Notes under the pieces: model-generated
The model's database searches: none
What the model was told of the DNA's origin: nothing
Seen by the model: only the letters and a program-made list of their open reading frames with translations
Made by a program: the position numbers and the translations under genes
NCBI RefSeq assembly: GCF_002993325.1
Contig: NZ_PVNO01000010.1
Location: 1-64,000 of the forward strand
Source: Alteromonas gracilis
GTDB taxonomy: Bacteria; Pseudomonadota; Gammaproteobacteria; Enterobacterales; Alteromonadaceae
Length of the DNA: 64,000 nucleotides
Reading direction: 5' to 3'
Shown here: positions 59,929 to 64,000 of the stretch, one piece after another
How the letters are laid out: the number at the start of each line of letters is the position of its first letter
Position numbering within the stretch: the stretch's first letter is position 1

Positions 59929-62900
59929 GTTCGCCTTCTCACAACGCTAATAACAGTTCTGAAACCAATACTGAAAAGCGCCAAACACGTGAGCCGAATC
60001 AACGCGAGACAGATATAGCTTCACAGCCGCACCTTTCAAAAATTGCAGGTATAGGCGCATCGCTGGCGCGCTTTGCGCTAAATAAGCCCGTTACCATTGG
60101 AATGCTATTTTTGTCTATGTTGTTATTCGGTATCGTATCTGGGCGCTTGCTTCCTCTTGAGAAGTTCCCAGGAATCGATATTCCGGAAATGGTTGTGCAG
60201 ATCCCCTACCCTGATGCAACACCAGTTGAAATTGAAACCATGATCACCCGCCCAGTTGAAGAAGCTGTGGCTACCATGTCGGGGATAAAGCGCTTAAGGG
60301 CACGTTCGTACGACAATATGGCTGAGGTCATTGTGGAGTTCGACTGGGATGAAAACCTTAAAGCCAAAAGCATTGAAGCACGGGAAAAGATTGACGCTAT
60401 TCGCCACGAACTTCCTGACGATATAGAGCGGATCATGGTGTATAAATTTAACACCAATGATATGCCTATATTTCAACTTCGCGTATCGAGCGACCGCGAC
60501 CTATCGAACGCCTATGACTTGCTAGAGCGCAACCTCAAGCGCCCGCTAGAGCGAGTACCGGGGGTATCTAAAGTTGAGCTATACGGCACCATGAAGCGCC
60601 AAATCACCATTCGCTTAGATCCCAAGAAAATGGCGGCATATCAAATAGACGGTACTCGTTTAGAGCAGCAGCTTCAAAGCGCTAACTTCTCGCTAACCGC
60701 GGGCTACATGTACAACAACGGTGAAAAAATTCTGGTTAACCCAACTGGCGAATTCACCGATGTAAACGACTTTAAAGACATGTGGGTTACCCGCAGCGTG
60801 CGCTTATCTGATATCGCGAGCGTCACCTACGAACTTCCTCAGCGCAACGAAGGACGTCACTTAGATCGCACCTTCGCGGTAGGTTTTAACGTATTTCGCG
60901 AATCTGGCAGCAATCTTGTAGAAGTTTCCGACGCGGTAATGAAGGTTATCGAAAAAGCCAAGGAAGACCCTGAGTTTACAGGCATTAGTTTATTCGTTAT
61001 GGATGACACCGCGAAAAGCGTAACCTCATCGCTAAGCGATTTGCTAAACGCTGGTCTTTTAGGGGCGCTACTTTCAGTTATTGTGCTGTATTTGTTCTTG
61101 CGACAGCTTACCACGACCTTGATTGTGGTACTTTCGGTTCCCTTCTCAATATGTATCACCTTAGGTGTAATGTATCTTTTGGGCTATACCCTTAACATTT
61201 TGTCACTGATGGGCCTTATGCTTGCCGTAGGCATGCTGGTTGATAATGCCGTTGTAATAACCGAAAGCGTCTTTCAAGAGCGCCAACAAGAAGGTGATAT
61301 CAAACGGGCCACCCAAATTGGTGTAAACAAAGTGAGTCTTGCGGTCATTGCTGGTACTGCAACCACGGCGATTGTGTTTTTACCCAATATTATTGGTGTA
61401 AAAATAGACGTGACTATTTTCTTAGAGCACGTAGCCGTAGCTATCTGCATATCTCTTTTTGCGTCGCTTTTTATTGCTAAAACACTTATTCCATTACTAA
61501 CAACAAAAGTAAAAATTCCAGTAGTAAAAACACCTAAAACGCCTTTCTACATAAAAGGCTATGGCCGAGCACTTAACTGGATGTTGAAACACCAAGGAAT
61601 AACTTGCGTCATTGCGTTACTTATTCTGGCGTCGACTTTTGTGCCTATGCAGGCAGTGACATCAGACGATGAAGGTAATAACAACCAAGAGCGTATTTGG
61701 CTTAATTATCACGTAACCCAAAACTTTACCCTAGAAGAGGTAGAAAAAACCGTAGATAAAATGGAAGCTTATCTTTATGAAAACCAAGAACGTTTTCACA
61801 TAAAACAGGTGTATACCTACTTTACTGCCGGTCATGCGGTAAGCGGTATTACGCTAAACGATGAGTTGCCAGTAAGCGTTGGGCAAATCAAAGAGGATAT
61901 TCGTGAAACCATGCCTTCATTTGTGCGTGCTCGCCCCTCTTTCCAATGGGATAGCGGCAATGGCGGTGGCGTAAGAGTAACTTTGTTGGGCGAGTCTTCA
62001 GAAACCTTGCTGACTATTTCTCAGCAGATCATTCCTATTCTTTCCACTATAGAAGGACTGGAAGATGTAAAGGCCGACACTGGGTCTACTCGCGATGAGG
62101 TTCAAATTCGCATAGACAGAGAGAAAGCAAACCGCTTCGGCATTCAGATCAATGATGTGGCAAAGCTCATCTCTACCGCTCTACGAGGCAGTAATTTACG
62201 TACCTTCCGTTATGGTGATGCGGGCGAAGTGGCAGTGCAGCTTAAATTCGGTAGCGATATTCAAGCCTCGCTGAGCGAACTTAAGAATATCAATATTGGA
62301 TTTACCCAGGGGCAATCGGTAACGTTAAATATGATTGCAGATTTCTCTGTGGTACCTCAGCTGTCGCAAATTAACCGCAACTACCGTCAAACCGCGTTAG
62401 CTATTGGTGCAAACCTAGAGGGTGAAACCACCACCGAACAAGCTCGTGAACGCATAGAGAAAGCACTGGCGAATATTGAATTGCCGACCGGCTATAAGTG
62501 GACGCTAGACGGCAGCTTCTCTCGCCAGGATGAAGCCAACGCCGTTATGCAAATGAACATGCTGTTAGCCCTTTGCATGATATACGTTGTGATGGCAGCA
62601 CTGTTTGAGTCGCTTATCCTTCCAACCTCTGTTATTACGTCACTCCTGTTTTCCTTCACAGGTGTGTTTTGGGCCTTTATGGTTACTGGTACATCTATGT
62701 CTATCATGGGGATGATTGGCATGCTGATACTCATGGGTATCGTGGTTAATAATGGTATTGTATTGGTAGACAGAATTAATCAGCTCGTCAACGAAGGCTT
62801 ATCGCTTTATGACGCAGTAATTGAAGGATGTATGACCCGTATTAGGCCAATCCTGATGACAGTGGCTACAACCGTTCTAGGGCTTATTCCACTTGCAATG

Positions 62901-63104
62901 GGCAGCACCCGTATTGGCGGTGATGGTCCGCCCTATTCACCCATGGCAATTGCAATTATTGGTGGATTGGTATTCTCTACCCTAACCAGCTTATTTTTGG
63001 TGCCTCTTGCTTATGTGTTGCTTTTAAAGCTTAGGTTTAAAACACAGCGATTGTTCAAAACCAGTAAGGCGCGCGTGGCGACATACATAAAAATAGCGAA
63101 CTAA
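59925..63104 (+). CDS. efflux RND transporter permease subunit (second of pair)
   Basis: 1059 residues. A polar N-terminal extension of about 50 residues (SPSHNANNSSETNTEKRQ) precedes ARFALNKPVTIGMLFLSMLLFGIV, a feature not seen in the first pump. PYPDATPVEIETMITRPVEEAVATMSGI and MLAVGMLVDNAVVITESVFQE are present, again with a single Asp in the relay motif. The ATG overlaps the upstream stop (ATGA). The gene pair with one adaptor recalls MdtABC, where two different pumps form one assembly. Confidence 0.92.
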   Translation: MSSPSHNANNSSETNTEKRQTREPNQRETDIASQPHLSKIAGIGASLARFALNKPVTIGMLFLSMLLFGIVSGRLLPLEKFPGIDIPEMVVQIPYPDATPVEIETMITRPVEEAVATMSGIKRLRARSYDNMAEVIVEFDWDENLKAKSIEAREKIDAIRHELPDDIERIMVYKFNTNDMPIFQLRVSSDRDLSNAYDLLERNLKRPLERVPGVSKVELYGTMKRQITIRLDPKKMAAYQIDGTRLEQQLQSANFSLTAGYMYNNGEKILVNPTGEFTDVNDFKDMWVTRSVRLSDIASVTYELPQRNEGRHLDRTFAVGFNVFRESGSNLVEVSDAVMKVIEKAKEDPEFTGISLFVMDDTAKSVTSSLSDLLNAGLLGALLSVIVLYLFLRQLTTTLIVVLSVPFSICITLGVMYLLGYTLNILSLMGLMLAVGMLVDNAVVITESVFQERQQEGDIKRATQIGVNKVSLAVIAGTATTAIVFLPNIIGVKIDVTIFLEHVAVAICISLFASLFIAKTLIPLLTTKVKIPVVKTPKTPFYIKGYGRALNWMLKHQGITCVIALLILASTFVPMQAVTSDDEGNNNQERIWLNYHVTQNFTLEEVEKTVDKMEAYLYENQERFHIKQVYTYFTAGHAVSGITLNDELPVSVGQIKEDIRETMPSFVRARPSFQWDSGNGGGVRVTLLGESSETLLTISQQIIPILSTIEGLEDVKADTGSTRDEVQIRIDREKANRFGIQINDVAKLISTALRGSNLRTFRYGDAGEVAVQLKFGSDIQASLSELKNINIGFTQGQSVTLNMIADFSVVPQLSQINRNYRQTALAIGANLEGETTTEQARERIEKALANIELPTGYKWTLDGSFSRQDEANAVMQMNMLLALCMIYVVMAALFESLILPTSVITSLLFSFTGVFWAFMVTGTSMSIMGMIGMLILMGIVVNNGIVLVDRINQLVNEGLSLYDAVIEGCMTRIRPILMTVATTVLGLIPLAMGSTRIGGDGPPYSPMAIAIIGGLVFSTLTSLFLVPLAYVLLLKLRFKTQRLFKTSKARVATYIKIAN

Positions 63105-63131
63105 TAAATAAAGTTGAAAAAGTAAAAAGAC

Positions 63132-63201
63132 AAAAAGCGGGTCTAGTTTTTATCATCCTCGTCTTGATAAACGATGAGGCGATAACACTAGCCCGCTTTT
63201 T
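63132..63201. terminator. long interrupted hairpin terminator between RND pump and DUF3718 genes
   Basis: AAAAAGCGGG (63132-63141) pairs with CCCGCTTTTT (63192-63201); CTAGT/ACTAG, TTATC/GATAA and CCTC/GAGG continue the stem inwards, about 24 bp in all, with small bulges. It lies between convergent genes. Confidence 0.82.
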
Positions 63202-63230
63202 CTGGATTTGACGTAACAGCAGTCAATGCC

Positions 63231-63560
63231 TTAGCTACGCGACGTTAGGTACTCATGTACCGCGTTAGCATCACGCTCAACTGAAAACTCAATCAGACTA
63301 CTTCCATTACAAGTCAAACCTTCTTCCGATGTTACCATGCGCAATACTTCGCGTTGGCTGGCGCCAATACGACCCACGTTACGTGAAAGGCTTGAGCGTA
63401 GTACTCTTACGTCATCATTGACGATTGCTTTACAAAAACCCGCGAACTGGGTCTCACCAACAAAGCGAATATCTTTTTGTGGTGCGGCAGCATTTGCATT
63501 GATAGTAAAGGCAACCGTTGCTGTCGCGGCTAAAAGGTTAAGTGCTTTAGATAGTTTCAT
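63231..63560 (-). CDS. DUF3718 domain protein, exported
   Basis: 109 residues. The signal peptide (ALNLLAATATVAFTINANA) is followed by a mature domain with two cysteines (FAGFCKAIVNDDV and GLTCNGSSLIEFS), probably joined by a disulfide in the periplasm, and RSSLSRNVGRIGAS between. It matches the DUF3718 family, common in Alteromonadales and Vibrionales; no function is known. The ATG 63560 start lies just upstream of the signal. It is convergent with the second RND pump gene. Confidence 0.88.
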   Translation of the reverse strand: MKLSKALNLLAATATVAFTINANAAAPQKDIRFVGETQFAGFCKAIVNDDVRVLRSSLSRNVGRIGASQREVLRMVTSEEGLTCNGSSLIEFSVERDANAVHEYLTSRS

Positions 63561-64000
63561 TTTAAAATCCTCAATATGTGGATAAAGGTACTAAACAAGT
63601 TTGTGGCAAACTCTTTGTCGTGCATAAGCAGCGTTGAATAAATCATCAACCTGCTCAACGCCCTTTATTTATGCATCAAGAATAAAAAGTTTTCTGTTGA
63701 AAGATTGTGTAACGGCGGTAAATGTCAGGTAAATCAGGTTGTTACACACCTGTTAGCAATGTAAGCCATTGAATTCGCGAAACAAACGGAAATCCTATAT
63801 TACTAATGGGCATAGCGAAGAAGGTTATAGGATGAAAGTGATATAAGACTTAAGTATAAAAAAGCCCCTTTCGGGGCTTAAAAACTGTAATTTTAACAAA
63901 ACATTTGATGTTTAAGCTTAATTTATAACCAAATACAGGTGCACTTTACGTAATTAAATTACATAAAACATCTAAATCTACTCATATTTACGCTCGCGTT
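63561..64000. other. intergenic region at the right end
   Basis: No convincing gene. It is AT-rich and includes the promoter region of the DUF3718 gene (63561-63660). The hairpin at 63862-63879 probably ends a transcript from a gene outside the window or from the left. Confidence 0.5.
63862..63879. terminator. terminator at the right end
   Basis: AAGCCCC and GGGGCTT form a 7-bp stem with a TTTC loop, flanked by A-runs on both sides (AAAAAAGCC and GCTTAAAAA). Confidence 0.75.

Overview
The window looks like a chromosomal segment of a marine gammaproteobacterium of the Alteromonas type. This is inferred from gene content: a large TonB-dependent receptor, several secreted S9 and S46 peptidases, rhombosortase, ETF and ETF-quinone oxidoreductase, a ybfF-DUF2788-fldA-fur neighbourhood, and several RND pumps. 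No rRNA, tRNA or CRISPR array was seen.

Region 1 (1-5767) is an array of integron gene cassettes. Six cassettes lie head to tail on the + strand, each with one small CDS, separated by attC sites whose R'' half (YAAC end) is complementary to the start of the same cassette. Five of the six products are predicted small membrane proteins. Two IS1111-type (IS110 family) elements of about 1.58 kb interrupt the array. One sits exactly in the R'' core of an attC. The other, at the left edge of the window, sits at the core site that opens the first cassette. Downstream of each transposase is a long non-coding stretch. In the first element it folds into a 22-bp closed stem and carries a copy of the element's own terminus, as expected for a bridge/seek RNA. 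No integrase gene is visible; it would lie to the left of the window if present.

Region 2 (5.8-16 kb) holds small hypothetical genes, a MmcQ/YjbR-DUF3703-PhzF run, an enoyl-CoA hydratase/gamma-glutamyltranspeptidase pair, rhombosortase, an S9 peptidase, glutathione peroxidase and an FMN azoreductase. Region 3 (16-26 kb) holds a DUF4397/CHRD repeat lipoprotein, a Cys/Met-metabolism PLP enzyme, an acyltransferase, an NRDE protein, aromatic aminotransferase, an S46 dipeptidyl-peptidase, and a small gene bracketed by copies of a GGGGTCAGAGTAC repeat.

Region 4 (26-34 kb) is a catabolic operon (acyl-CoA dehydrogenase plus two SDRs) divergent from a GlxA-type AraC regulator, followed by a TonB-dependent receptor. 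Region 5 (34-45 kb) has prolyl oligopeptidase, an RND pump with its adaptor, a CBM48-like protein, and etfBA divergent from ETF-QO. The etf divergent region and the S46 promoter share an 18-bp dyad.

Region 6 (45-64 kb) has an H-NS-like protein, ybfF, DUF2788, fldA, a chemotaxis receptor, fur, a 5-oxoprolinase (pxpABC) operon ending in a D-amino-acid-type aminotransferase, CvfB, an OsmC protein, an adaptor-RND-RND operon and a DUF3718 protein. Most convergent gene ends are closed by clear bidirectional hairpin terminators.
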